Source: JACVRN01 sp036389255
GTDB lineage: Bacteria > Acidobacteriota > Blastocatellia > Pyrinomonadales > Pyrinomonadaceae
DNA: 64,000 bases
Reading direction: 5' to 3'
NCBI GenBank assembly: GCA_036389255.1
Contig: DASVQI010000006.1
Coordinates: 124,001-188,000 of the forward strand
Under the pieces are notes generated by a model. It had not been told where the DNA came from. It saw only the letters and a program-made list of their open reading frames with translations, and did not search any database. The translations under genes and the position numbers were made by a program. Of this stretch, positions 1-9,010 are shown piece after piece. Every line of letters begins with the position of its first letter. The first letter of the stretch is position 1.

Positions 1-55
1 AAACATGCTGCGACGCGACATGATGATTCTTTTAGCTAAGGAAGGCGGCGGACTT

Positions 56-210
56 TAGTAGTGTGTCAGTTTGAAATCTAAAGAAGTAATTCACCGCAGA
101 GACGCAGAGACACGCAGAGGAAAGCGCAGAGAGATGAATGCTTTTCTCAGCGCCCCCTCCGCGTTTCTCTGCGTCTCTGCGGTGATTGATTTTGAAATTG
201 ACCCACTACT
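56..210. repeat. Long intergenic hairpin, GCAGAGAC word family, copy 1
   Basis: Bases 91-110 and 166-185 are perfect 20-base inverted repeats made of the iterated word GCAGAGAC. Weaker complementarity continues outward on both sides: AGTAGTG near 56 faces CACTACT at 204-210. The loop repeats the same word in degenerate form. A second copy with the same core lies at 34964-35070. No coding sense is visible here; short reading frames across it are repeat translations. Confidence 0.85.
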
Positions 211-524
211 CGGACTTTCGTCTTCTTGCTTCTTCGGCAAACTCCCGTAAGCGCTAGCCTACGCCATCCGGCAGCCTCTATGCAATCGCCCCGCGCCTCG
301 CCTGCATTCTGGCAGCCATTCTTCCAAAGTGACTGACCGATTTCTGTCATTTTGAGAGAATCGCTTGACGGGTCAACCCGGCTGCGGCGGCTAAGTCCTT
401 CATTTTATTAGGCCGCGCTTTCGATTCGGTCATGGCATGGTGCTCGCCTAATGAGCAACGGCCCGGCCTGCCCCTTTCGGCCTCTCTTCTGTTTCGTGCC
501 CGACTTTTCTTCTAGAGCAACCCG
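211..524. other. Stretch without a recognisable gene
   Basis: About 310 bases upstream of the first gene. I see no convincing reading frame, tRNA or terminator. The sequence presumably contains the promoter of the acetyltransferase gene at 525, but no clear -35/-10 pair or Shine-Dalgarno sequence could be picked out. Confidence 0.4.
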
Positions 525-1430
525 ATGCCTTCCACCTATCTCAGCGCCGGAGTAGAAGCTAACGCTTCCACGCTGCTGTCTCTACAGCATTCGGAGGCAG
601 AGGCTGCGTGTATAGATGCTCTGACGGACAAAGACCGCACGGAAGTCCTCTCGTTTCTGTCGCTTCGGCCCATCCATACGGTCTTCATGGCCGGGCTGAT
701 ACTCGATAACGGGCTCGACAGCCCGCTCAATCGCGGAGCCTTCTACGGCCACAGGAATCAGGACGGACAGCTTGTAGGCGTAGCGCTCATAGGCCAGAAG
801 AACGTTATAGAAGCGCACACCGAATCCGCCTTTAAGACCCTGATGAAATTGGCGCTCTCGCACCCGCGACTACAGTTGATACGCGGCGAAGAGAGCCGAA
901 TGGAGCTGCTTTTGTCTTATCTGAATGACCTCGGACAGCCGCCGCGCCTCGCCTGCCGCGAGATACTTCTTGAGCAGACGGCCGTTTGCGAGGGGCTTGA
1001 GCCGGTCAAAGAGCTTTGCAGCGCGAATCCGAAAGACCTTGAGCAAATCATGGCCATCAACGCCGCGATGGCCTTTGAAGAGAGCGGGACAAATCCCTTG
1101 AAGCGCGACTTGAAGGGAATGACCCAGCGCACGCTGAGACGCATAGAGCTTGGACGCGTCTGGGTCTTGGCCAAAGAGGGACAGATTATTTTCAAGGCCG
1201 ACACCATCTCGGTCGCGCCCAAGGCAATCTTTCTGGAAGGCATTTACGTCCATCCTCGGGAAAGAGGGCGCGGCATAGGCTCGCGCTGCTTGACTCAACT
1301 GGGGAGCATACTCCTGAAGAGCGCGCCTTCGCTCACCATCGTTGTCAATCAGGAGAACGTGCGTGCGCTGGCGCTTTACCAGAGATTGAATTACCAGCTA
1401 CGCAGCCCGTACCTCACGGTCTACTTCTAA
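525..1430 (+). CDS. GNAT-family N-acetyltransferase
   Basis: A 301-residue cytoplasmic protein. The C-terminal third carries the GNAT acetyl-CoA signature: a beta strand ending GIYVHP followed by RERGRGIGS (the Q/R-x-x-G-x-G/A pyrophosphate loop), then a helix and the closing VNQENVRALALYQRLNY motif. The N-terminal half resembles the extra domain seen in two-domain GNAT proteins of the DUF4081 type, but this is only a sequence impression. The acyl acceptor cannot be told. The start is the first ATG; no good Shine-Dalgarno sequence precedes it. The GGDEF/EAL gene starts 14 bases after its stop, so the two are probably co-transcribed. Confidence 0.8.
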   Translation: MPSTYLSAGVEANASTLLSLQHSEAEAACIDALTDKDRTEVLSFLSLRPIHTVFMAGLILDNGLDSPLNRGAFYGHRNQDGQLVGVALIGQKNVIEAHTESAFKTLMKLALSHPRLQLIRGEESRMELLLSYLNDLGQPPRLACREILLEQTAVCEGLEPVKELCSANPKDLEQIMAINAAMAFEESGTNPLKRDLKGMTQRTLRRIELGRVWVLAKEGQIIFKADTISVAPKAIFLEGIYVHPRERGRGIGSRCLTQLGSILLKSAPSLTIVVNQENVRALALYQRLNYQLRSPYLTVYF

Positions 1431-1444
1431 AGGAAAAGAGAGCC

Positions 1445-3688
1445 GTGCACACCTCGTCAGAGCAAAACTTCAGACAAAAGCTTACCTTCCCCTTCCAGTG
1501 GTTGGTGATTGTCACAGGTCTGCTCATCTCCGTTTACTACGCCGTTAATCTACCGCTTGAGATAATAGATCTCAGGTTCCTGCTGCTGGCGTCGCTGACG
1601 CTCATCATCAGCTCGCGCGTCGCCATCAAAGTTCCACGCTTTGGCAGCAACATCACCATCTCCGACACCTTCATCTTTCTTGCGATACTACTTTACGGCG
1701 GCTCGGCAGGCATACTGCTTTCGGCTGCCGAAGGCTTGAGCAGTGGCGCTCGCGTCGGGCGCAAGGCTCGCACCATTCTCTTTAACTCGTCGGTCATGGC
1801 TTGCTCGGCCTTCGCCACGGTTCAGTCTGTTAGCCTCTGCTTCGGAAGCACGTCGGGCCTAACAGAACAAAGCTTTCCCATGACCGTGACGGCGCTTTCC
1901 GTGATGGCGCTCGTGCAGTACTTCACCAACACGGGGATGGTCGCGCTGGCCATGTCCTTCAAGTACGGCCACACCTTCTGGGACATGTGGAGCAAGAATT
2001 ATCTCTGGGCATCCATCACCTACTTTGCCGGAGCGGGCGTCGCCGGATTCATAGCCAGCAGCGTCGGCATGATAGGCATCTACGCCATACTCGTCTCCAT
2101 CCCGATGGTCTCAATCCTCTACTTCACCTACTACAATTATCTGGAGGACATACGCTCGACAGCAGCCAAGGCCGAGCAGGCCACGCGAGAGAGGGCCGAG
2201 GCCGAGCGCCAGCGCGCTGAGCAGGCCGAGCGGCACGTTGAAGAACTGAATCGGCACCTCGCGGAGCAGGAGCGCATAGGCCGCGAGCTTGAAGAGAGCC
2301 GCGAGCACTTCCGCTACGTGGCTTTCCACGACACGCTGACGAATCTGCCGAATCGCGCGCTTTTGAACAACCATCTACAGCTCTCCATAGACAAGACCAA
2401 AGCGCAGGACTCGCACCTCTTCGCGCTTCTCTTCCTAGACTTAGACCGCTTCAAGAATATCAACGATTCTTTGGGCCACATGATTGGCGACGAGCTGCTC
2501 ATCTCGACTGCGCGCCGTCTTGAAGAATGCCTGCGCCCGTCCGACATGGTTGCGCGTCTGGGCGGCGACGAGTTCGCCATACTGCTCGACGGCGTGGACG
2601 AGTACGCGGATATTATTCGCGTAGCCGAGCGGGTTCACAACGAGCTGAAGCTGCCGCTCAACCTGAACGGCCACGAGGTCTACACGACGGCCAGCATGGG
2701 CATCACGCTCTCCACGAATGGCTACGACCACCCGGAAAACATACTGCGCGACGCGGACACGGCCATGTATCACGCCAAGGAGAAGGGCAAGGCGCGTTAC
2801 GAGATTTTCGACTCGGTGATGCACGCCCGCGCCGTCGCCCGGCTGCAACTGGAGAACGACCTCAGACGCGCTTTGGAGCGGCGCGAGCTTGTAGTCTACT
2901 TCCAGCCCATCATGTCGCTTGAGAACGACAGGATTTCCGGCTTCGAGGCGCTTGTTCGCTGGCATCACCCGCAGAGGGGATTCATCTCGCCCGCCGATTT
3001 CATCCCGGTGGCGGAAGAGACGGGCCTGATTGTAGAGCTTGGGCGATGGGTGCTCGAAGAATCCTGCCGCCGCATGCGCGCCTGGCACCTGCTCTACTCC
3101 AACGAGAAGCCCATGACCATCAGCGTCAACCTCTCGGGCCGCCAGTTCACGCAAAGCAACCTGATTGAGCAGATTAAGCATATTCTGCACGAGACAGGAC
3201 TCGACCCGCGCTATCTGAAGCTTGAGATAACGGAGTCGGTCGTGATGGAGAACGCGGAGATTGCCAGCAGCATGCTGCAACAACTGCGCGCGCTCGGAGT
3301 GAAGCTGAGCATAGACGATTTCGGCACGGGCTATTCCAGCTTGAGCTACCTGCACCGCTTCCCCGTCAACACGCTCAAGATTGACCGCTCCTTCATCAAC
3401 CGGCTGGGCGCAGGGGACGAGAACACGGAGATTGTGCGCACCATCATCACGCTCGCCAAGAACTTAGGCATGGACGTCGTGGCCGAAGGCGTCGAGACTG
3501 AAAAGCACTTGGCGATTCTCAAGGAGATGCGGTGCCAGTTCGCGCAGGGATTTCTCTTCTCGAAAGCCGTGGACGGCGAATCTGCCAGCAGGCTCTTGGA
3601 AGACGAGCGCGCACAATCCGGCGTCATCACCTACACGAAAGCAGAGCAGGAAGAGCTTGGCCTTCTCGGCAGCAGCCTCGTTATGTAA
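1445..3688 (+). CDS. Membrane-anchored GGDEF-EAL c-di-GMP protein
   Basis: A 747-residue protein that may both make and break cyclic di-GMP. Residues about 15-235 form a hydrophobic multi-spanning sensor domain of MASE type. A charged coiled coil (about 240-290) joins it to a GGDEF domain with an intact GGDEF motif at residues 373-377, and then an EAL domain with EAL at 501-503. The EAL part keeps DDFGTGYSS and the VAEGVE motif, so both halves look catalytically competent. The start is a GTG at 1445 preceded by AAAGGAAAAGAG. It follows the acetyltransferase closely and ends at a strong convergent terminator. The ligand of the membrane sensor is unknown. Confidence 0.93.
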   Translation: MHTSSEQNFRQKLTFPFQWLVIVTGLLISVYYAVNLPLEIIDLRFLLLASLTLIISSRVAIKVPRFGSNITISDTFIFLAILLYGGSAGILLSAAEGLSSGARVGRKARTILFNSSVMACSAFATVQSVSLCFGSTSGLTEQSFPMTVTALSVMALVQYFTNTGMVALAMSFKYGHTFWDMWSKNYLWASITYFAGAGVAGFIASSVGMIGIYAILVSIPMVSILYFTYYNYLEDIRSTAAKAEQATRERAEAERQRAEQAERHVEELNRHLAEQERIGRELEESREHFRYVAFHDTLTNLPNRALLNNHLQLSIDKTKAQDSHLFALLFLDLDRFKNINDSLGHMIGDELLISTARRLEECLRPSDMVARLGGDEFAILLDGVDEYADIIRVAERVHNELKLPLNLNGHEVYTTASMGITLSTNGYDHPENILRDADTAMYHAKEKGKARYEIFDSVMHARAVARLQLENDLRRALERRELVVYFQPIMSLENDRISGFEALVRWHHPQRGFISPADFIPVAEETGLIVELGRWVLEESCRRMRAWHLLYSNEKPMTISVNLSGRQFTQSNLIEQIKHILHETGLDPRYLKLEITESVVMENAEIASSMLQQLRALGVKLSIDDFGTGYSSLSYLHRFPVNTLKIDRSFINRLGAGDENTEIVRTIITLAKNLGMDVVAEGVETEKHLAILKEMRCQFAQGFLFSKAVDGESASRLLEDERAQSGVITYTKAEQEELGLLGSSLVM

Positions 3689-3707
3689 CAGTCAAGCAAA
3701 AAACAGG

Positions 3708-3753
3708 AAACACGAAGCGGCACGAAATAACAGTTCGTGCCGCTTCGTGTGAT
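3708..3753. terminator. Bidirectional terminator hairpin between convergent genes
   Basis: Bases 3711-3726 and 3734-3749 form a perfect 16-base stem with a 7-base loop. A-rich sequence lies before it and TGATTT after it, so it can end transcription of the GGDEF/EAL gene (plus) and of the porin gene (minus), which converge here. Confidence 0.8.
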
Positions 3754-3770
3754 TTAGCGGCCCGGCTTTT

Positions 3771-5546
3771 TCAGAAGCGGAAGGTTGTGTCCCATTGCAG
3801 GCGGACTGTCGAGCGATTGAGCGAGCCCGCAGGCGTCTGGCCGAAGACTCCCAACAGCCCGTTCGGCCTGCCGGTGATGAAGCCCGTGAAAGAGAGCACG
3901 ACGCGCGGGTCTGCGGCGTAGTTTATCTGGAAGCGGCTGATACGCACGTCCGATTGCTGATTAATGTCCGACGCATTAAAGGGCGTCAACACGGCATCCT
4001 TTTCTATGCGCGTGAAGGTGTAGTTGAATAACCAGTCGCCGCGCTTTACCAGTCTCCCCACCTGAAGCTCCGCCCAGTAGCCGTTGTTCTCGTTGTTCGG
4101 AATTATTATGTTCGTCCCACCCGGCCCCGCCGCGACCACGTCGTGAACCTGCGTGTTCGTCACAAAGTTGAAGATGAGCGCGACCGGAAAGCGGCTCTTC
4201 TGATAAAGGTCTAGACGGGCGATGATGTCGAACAGGTTAAAGCCTGAGCTGAGCCGCCCGTCACGATTGACCGCGTTGTTGCTCGCGCTCGATACGCCTA
4301 AATTAGCGTTGCCCGAGACAAGAAAGTCGCGCGGGATAGAGACTTGCGTGTTCACAGTCTGGGCCGGCGTGTTGCCCGTGGCAGGAATGTTGATTGTGAC
4401 GGGCAGTTGCAGATTACCGCCAAAGACCTGAACGGGTGAGATGAACTGCGTGCCGGAAAAGTAAAGGTCTGCGACCGACAGCGTCAATCCCGTCTCAGGC
4501 GTGAACTCGAACCTGCCTCTTATTTGCCCGCCGTAAAGCGCTAGGTCACGACCGGCGCGACCCGACTCGTCAAGGTTCACCGTCCCGTCTGCGTTGCGTA
4601 TGAAGGCGGAGTTGCGCTCAAGGAAGGGAAGCTGCCACGCGACGAGGGTTATGTTTTTAAGCTTCGAATTTTTGAAAGCGCGAGAGTAAGCCTCAGTAAA
4701 CCCTTCCGGCGTGAGGTCGTTGTCAATCGTCATCTCCGTGCGCAGCCACGGCACGTCGAATTTTCCTGCTTGCAGGCGAAGCCCCGGCAGTCGTTGCGGC
4801 GCGTAAGAGACAAAGGCATTGTCCAGCCCCACGGGCTTACGATTGAAAAAGTCCGTGAGGGTCTGATTCGCAGAGATAGCGTCAGCGAAGCTGCCCGTGT
4901 TGAAGCGTATCCCCCAGTCGAACTCCTTGCCTATCTGCCCGCGAATCTGGAGGCGAGCGCGCAGGCGGAAACGGTTTCGAGCGCTCAATTCATTGCCGAC
5001 GAAGAGCGGGTTCGCGGCGTTCGGCAGAGTGTTCGACTGGCCGTAGATGGATTCGTAGCGCAGGCGAACGTCGCCGCTAAAGGTGATGGAGCCTAGCTGT
5101 CTGGCGATGGCTTCGCTGCTCTTTTTGGCCTCGGCCTCGACTCTGCCGACGCGCGCCTCTATGTCCTGCGTCTGGTTCGCGCCCGTGGAAGACGAAGGCT
5201 TCGTGTCGGCCACGCGGTCGCCGGGGATAATCTGGCCGGTGGCAATCAAAGACGGCTGCGAGTTGGCCGCTCCGACCTGTTCCACGCGGCGGCGCAGGGA
5301 GTCTATCTCTCGCGCCTGCTCCTGCATCATGGCTCGCATGCGGCCCAGCTCTTCCTGCTGTTTGAGAAGAAGGCGGCGCACCTCTTCAAGCTCTGACGCC
5401 GACGCAGGGCTGCCTTCTGCCGTCGCGCTCGCAGGAGCGGGCTGCGATGCGGGCGCAGATGTTTGCGCCGAGGCGATTGCTGACAGGCAGAAGCACAGAA
5501 AGCAGACGGCAAAGGCGCGCGATGTCGTTCTACTGGAGATGCTCAC
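3771..5546 (-). CDS. Putative outer-membrane porin with N-terminal coiled coil
   Basis: A 591-residue exported protein. A signal peptide (about residues 1-27, ending AIASAQ) is followed by a Ser/Ala/Pro-rich linker and a coiled coil (about 50-90) of the kind that forms a periplasmic stalk. The rest is a predicted beta barrel with alternating hydrophobic/polar strands, GDVRLRYE at its start, and a C-terminal strand ending RLQWDTTFRF, whose last residue is the aromatic expected for barrel assembly. It resembles the Porin_5 (putative porin) family. The start is GTG at 5546, with AAGGAG about 9 bases upstream. The transported solute is unknown. It is divergent from the cyclase gene across a 400-base region. 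Confidence 0.83.
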   Translation of the reverse strand: MSISSRTTSRAFAVCFLCFCLSAIASAQTSAPASQPAPASATAEGSPASASELEEVRRLLLKQQEELGRMRAMMQEQAREIDSLRRRVEQVGAANSQPSLIATGQIIPGDRVADTKPSSSTGANQTQDIEARVGRVEAEAKKSSEAIARQLGSITFSGDVRLRYESIYGQSNTLPNAANPLFVGNELSARNRFRLRARLQIRGQIGKEFDWGIRFNTGSFADAISANQTLTDFFNRKPVGLDNAFVSYAPQRLPGLRLQAGKFDVPWLRTEMTIDNDLTPEGFTEAYSRAFKNSKLKNITLVAWQLPFLERNSAFIRNADGTVNLDESGRAGRDLALYGGQIRGRFEFTPETGLTLSVADLYFSGTQFISPVQVFGGNLQLPVTINIPATGNTPAQTVNTQVSIPRDFLVSGNANLGVSSASNNAVNRDGRLSSGFNLFDIIARLDLYQKSRFPVALIFNFVTNTQVHDVVAAGPGGTNIIIPNNENNGYWAELQVGRLVKRGDWLFNYTFTRIEKDAVLTPFNASDINQQSDVRISRFQINYAADPRVVLSFTGFITGRPNGLLGVFGQTPAGSLNRSTVRLQWDTTFRF

Positions 5547-5668
5547 GGGTATAGGCTCCTTAAGGCAAAATGGATAGACGTTACTTGTCGAATCGAAATA
5601 TTGACCGGCCCGCTATTTTTTTTTGTCTGGCTGAAGATGATATGAATCCGAAGTTAAATCAAGGTTAC

Positions 5669-5796
5669 AAAGGCAATGCAGAAGTCTGAATTAAAGAGAT
5701 TGATTCATCTCTCTCATTGATTCATTGAATCAATGAGAGAGATGAATCAATTCTTTTCCCTTCATCACGCTGCATACCGACTTCGGCGTTGCCTTT
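5669..5796. repeat. Nested palindrome, ATTGATTCA word family, copy 1
   Basis: The core is an essentially perfect palindrome: 26-base arms at 5699-5724 and 5726-5751 around one base. An outer inverted repeat, 5669-5686 against 5779-5796 (AAAGGCAA...GAAGTC type), encloses it. Four other hairpins in the window (28109, 45614, 47134, 52564) use the same word. The flank GCAGAAGT...GAGATTGA recurs beside the copy at 45614. It occupies the divergent porin/cyclase intergenic region. Confidence 0.88.
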
Positions 5797-5938
5797 CCTT
5801 GCTCTTACGGCTGGCGCTTGCTAGCATCGTTGGCTGGCTTGTAGAATCTGTGTGTCTCTAACGCGCCAGTTTATTGCTCTTTATCGCGGGGTAAGAAGCT
5901 TAAGGATTTTGTCCCTCTTTTAAGCCCCTGAAACGTTC

Positions 5939-5949
5939 TATAATTCGCC
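5939..5949 (+). promoter_or_regulatory. Consensus -10 box directly before the cyclase ATG
   Basis: TATAAT at 5939-5944 stands 5 bases before the ATG at 5950, and no Shine-Dalgarno sequence is present. Transcription would start at or next to the initiation codon, suggesting a leaderless mRNA. The -35 region is weak (no good TTGACA at 16-18 bases). Confidence 0.5.
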
Positions 5950-7626
5950 ATGGCTCAACTCAAGATTATTGATGCAAGCGGTCGTGAATGGGATTATCCC
6001 CTGACGCCGCAGACGGTTTGCACCATAGGGCGCGCGCCGGATAACTGCGTCGTGCTGGACGACCCGCGCGCCTCTCGCCACCATGCCCACATACGCACGG
6101 AGGACGGAAATTTTACTATCGTTGACGGCTACGTCGCGGGCGGCCAGATTCGACGCAGCGCCAACAAGGTTTACATCAACGGCGAGCCGCGCTTCGAGCA
6201 CCAGTTGATGAACGGCGACCGCGTCACCATAGGCGCGAGCACGCTCAAGTTCGAGCAGCGAGCCGAAGAACGCGCGCCCGACGTGCGCTACGACGACAAG
6301 CCGCTCGGCCACACGCAGCTACTCATCTCGGCCAACGACGTGATGTCTACCGTGCTCAGGCCGAAATCGGTTCCGAGCCTTTCCGGCGTAGAGAATAAGG
6401 AGATGGAGGCGCTGCGGCGAAAGGCGGAAATCCTTGGCGTGCTCTACGAGATGAGCAAGACGCTGGCCTCGGTCTTCGACCTCAAAGCCATCTTCGCCAA
6501 GGCCACGGACATAATCTTCCGCGTCACGCCCGCCGACCGTGTGGTCGCGCTTCTGGCCGAAGGCAAGGTGAACGGCAACGAAGAGGACTTTAACCTCTTC
6601 CCCATAGCCACAAGGACGCGCGACGCTAATCTGGAGGCGCACGCGAAAAAGCTGACCATAGGGCGCACCATCACGCGCAAGGTGATGAAAGACCGCGTAG
6701 CGCTGCTTTCGCAGGACGCCGCTTCCGAAGCGCAGTTCGCAGGCGTTGAGTCCATCGTCTCGCAGGGCGTGCGCTCCACCATCTGCGCGCCGCTCGTTGC
6801 CGAATCCGGCGTTCACGGCGCAATCTACGCAGACCGCCTAGACCCGTTCGCGGCCTTCACGCCCGACGACCTTGAGCTTATCTCTGCTGTGGCGGCGCAG
6901 ACGGCCGTCGCCGTGGAGAACGTGCGCGCCCACGAGCGACTGGCGCGTGAAGAGGTGGCGCGTGCCAACTACGGGCGCTTCCTGCCGGAGTACGTCGTCA
7001 AGCAGATGCTTGAGAATCCCGAATCCTTCAAGCTCGGCGGCGTCAATCAGAAGATAACCGTGCTTTTCGCTGACATACGCGGCTTCACGCGGCTCTCCGA
7101 GCACGCGCCGCCCGAACGCGTCGTGCAGCTTCTGAACAAATATTTCTCGGCCATGACGGACATCATCTTCGCTCACGGCGGGACGCTCGATAAGTACATT
7201 GGCGACGGGCTGATGGCCCTGTTCGGAGCGCCTACGGTGACGCCCGAAGACGCCACCAATGCCGTCAACGCGGCGGTCGCAATGCAGCGCCGCATACTGA
7301 ATATCAACGAGGAGCTGCGGCAGGAAGGCTTGCCGGAAATCGGCGTCGGCATAGGGCTTCACACGGGCGAAGCGACCGTCGGCTACATAGGCTCGGAGCG
7401 CAGGAGCGAGTACACCGCGATAGGCGATACCGTGAACACCGCCGCCAGGCTTGAGTCCAACTCAAAGGGCGGGCAGATTCTTGTCTCGGAAGGGACGGCG
7501 CAGGCGGCGCACAGCCGCTACAAGCTTGAGCCGCGCGAGCCCATCTACGTCAAGAACCGCGTCCAGCCGGTTCCACTCTTCGAAGTTGACTGGCGTCAAT
7601 CAAGCGGGAGCGGCCCTCTAGCCTGA
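5950..7626 (+). CDS. FHA-GAF-class III adenylate/guanylate cyclase
   Basis: A 558-residue soluble signalling enzyme. Residues about 20-95 are an FHA phosphothreonine-binding domain (GRAPDNCVVLDDPRASRHHA). Residues about 155-320 are a GAF domain. Residues about 365-540 are a class III nucleotidyl cyclase. Catalytic residues are all visible: metal ligands D375 (FADIRGF) and D419 (YIGDG), the substrate-specifying pair K415 and D493 (the Lys/Asp combination typical of adenylate cyclases), and the transition-state pair N496 and R500. Product cAMP is therefore inferred. FHA suggests control by Ser/Thr kinases, one of which is encoded at 28847-32560. The transcript may be leaderless. Confidence 0.93.
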   Translation: MAQLKIIDASGREWDYPLTPQTVCTIGRAPDNCVVLDDPRASRHHAHIRTEDGNFTIVDGYVAGGQIRRSANKVYINGEPRFEHQLMNGDRVTIGASTLKFEQRAEERAPDVRYDDKPLGHTQLLISANDVMSTVLRPKSVPSLSGVENKEMEALRRKAEILGVLYEMSKTLASVFDLKAIFAKATDIIFRVTPADRVVALLAEGKVNGNEEDFNLFPIATRTRDANLEAHAKKLTIGRTITRKVMKDRVALLSQDAASEAQFAGVESIVSQGVRSTICAPLVAESGVHGAIYADRLDPFAAFTPDDLELISAVAAQTAVAVENVRAHERLAREEVARANYGRFLPEYVVKQMLENPESFKLGGVNQKITVLFADIRGFTRLSEHAPPERVVQLLNKYFSAMTDIIFAHGGTLDKYIGDGLMALFGAPTVTPEDATNAVNAAVAMQRRILNINEELRQEGLPEIGVGIGLHTGEATVGYIGSERRSEYTAIGDTVNTAARLESNSKGGQILVSEGTAQAAHSRYKLEPREPIYVKNRVQPVPLFEVDWRQSSGSGPLA

Positions 7627-7683
7627 AGCGCGGGCGAGCCCAAGCAAAGAGCCTGTTTTAATCTCCCCCACATGCGAAATGAT

Positions 7684-7722
7684 TCCTGTAGGGGCAGAGG
7701 ACTCGTCCCTGCCCCTACAGGA
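7684..7722. repeat. Short perfect inverted repeat before the site-2 protease
   Basis: Bases 7684-7697 and 7709-7722 are perfect 14-base arms (core GTAGGGGCAG), with a partly paired inner loop. No T-run follows, so a terminator role is unlikely. It sits 21 bases before the GTG start of the protease gene. Confidence 0.7.
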
Positions 7723-7742
7723 TGTACAGGTAGGCCGGAGCA

Positions 7743-8858
7743 GTGAACCTGAGCAATTTTTTCAGCAGGCAGATAACGGTCGCGCGCGTTTACGGCATCC
7801 CCGTGCGCATAGATTATCGCTGGTTCATGGTGTTTGCTTTAAGCGTCTGGGTAATTGCCAATACCATAGTGAGGATGACTGCGGGGCTTGCCAGCGTACA
7901 CCTCTCTATAGCATGGACGCTCGGCGTTATCACGACTCTCGCGCTCTTTCTATCAGTCTTCGGCCACGAGCTTTCGCACGCTCTGATAGGTCGCGTCGAA
8001 GGGATAGAGATAGAAGACATAGTGCTTCATCCGTTCGGCGGGATGGCCCGGCTCAAGCACGAGCCCGACAGCCCGCGCGCGGAGTTTCGCATAGCTGTTG
8101 CGGGCCCGGCCGCCAGTTTCCTCTTTGCCCTGCTGGCGTTCGGCGCTATGGCCGTAGCGGCTATGGGCCAGCACTGGGTGACTGCTGCCGTCTTTCGCAT
8201 CATAGCGTGGTGGAATCTGCTGCTGGCCGTCTTCAATCTGTTTCCGGGTTATCCTCTGGACGGCGGTCGCGTGCTTCGCGCCTTTCTCTGGCACAGGGCC
8301 GGAAACATAACCGAGGCCACGCGCATCGCAAGCCTCTGCGGGCAGGTGATTGGCTGGACGCTGATTGTCTTTGGCGCGTACTTCATCATAGCCTGGCAGG
8401 ACTACTTCATGGGCCTGTGGACGGTGATGGTCGGGCTCTTTCTCAGAGGCGCAGCCGCAGCAGTCGTCAAGGGGCCGCGCGCCGGACAATTCGGTACTGT
8501 CTCAGAGGCCATGATTAAGCCTATCATCGTCTCGCCAGACCTGCTGATAAGCCATTTCGTGGATACGGTACTTCCCATCTACCGCCAGACGAGTTTTCCC
8601 GTGGCGGAGCAGGGCCGCTTTCACGGCATTCTCGCGCTCGAAGATTTGAAGGCCCTGCCGCGCGAGCGCTGGCACCGCACGAGAGCCCGCGACGTGATGC
8701 GCCCCGTGAGCCCGTCGCTCTTCGTTCAATCAAATACGACTATGGCCGAGGCGTCGGAAATCATGCAGCGCAACGGCACCGGCTCGCTCGCCGTCATAGA
8801 CCCCGCGGGGCAGCTAGTGGGCTTTCTACAGCGCGGCATCAGGAAGAAAAAGAGGTGA
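7743..8858 (+). CDS. Site-2-protease-type membrane metalloprotease with CBS domains
   Basis: A 371-residue polytopic membrane protease of family M50 (Rip3/SpoIVFB-like group). The zinc motif HELSH is at residues 75-79 inside a membrane helix. The second motif NLFPGYPLDGGR, with the zinc-ligand Asp at 173, is in a later helix. The C-terminal 130 residues look like a pair of CBS modules, which bind adenine nucleotides in related proteins. It probably cleaves a membrane-tethered regulator within the bilayer; the substrate is unknown. The start is GTG at 7743. Its stop codon TGA (8856-8858) lies inside the first word of the hairpin repeat that follows. Confidence 0.9.
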   Translation: MNLSNFFSRQITVARVYGIPVRIDYRWFMVFALSVWVIANTIVRMTAGLASVHLSIAWTLGVITTLALFLSVFGHELSHALIGRVEGIEIEDIVLHPFGGMARLKHEPDSPRAEFRIAVAGPAASFLFALLAFGAMAVAAMGQHWVTAAVFRIIAWWNLLLAVFNLFPGYPLDGGRVLRAFLWHRAGNITEATRIASLCGQVIGWTLIVFGAYFIIAWQDYFMGLWTVMVGLFLRGAAAAVVKGPRAGQFGTVSEAMIKPIIVSPDLLISHFVDTVLPIYRQTSFPVAEQGRFHGILALEDLKALPRERWHRTRARDVMRPVSPSLFVQSNTTMAEASEIMQRNGTGSLAVIDPAGQLVGFLQRGIRKKKR

Positions 8859-8938
8859 CGGGTGACGGGTGACGGGTTTCGGGTAAAAGAAAATCCTGTT
8901 CTCTTTCTTTCCCCGCCACCTGACACCCGTCACCCGTT
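8855..8938. repeat. Heptamer hairpin, GTGACGG family, empty copy 1
   Basis: Three exact tandem copies of GTGACGG (8855-8861, 8862-8868, 8869-8875) and a variant GTTTCGG form the left arm. The right arm, read on the minus strand, is GTGACGG-GTGTCAG-GTGGCGG. The loop (about 8883-8913) contains AAAAGAAAAT and TTCTCTTTCTTT. On the minus strand this loop is nearly identical to that of the hairpin at 63251-63347, which has a different arm word. Confidence 0.9.
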
Positions 8939-9010
8939 TTGCCTTTTGCCCTCTCGTGTTTCATAATCCATGCGGAGCTAACATTTCTTAGCCTAGGGGA
9001 GAGACTGTTA

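Noticed and set aside
2441..3355. Minus-strand frame of 304 codons
   Set aside because: Shadow of the GGDEF/EAL gene produced by GC-rich codon bias.
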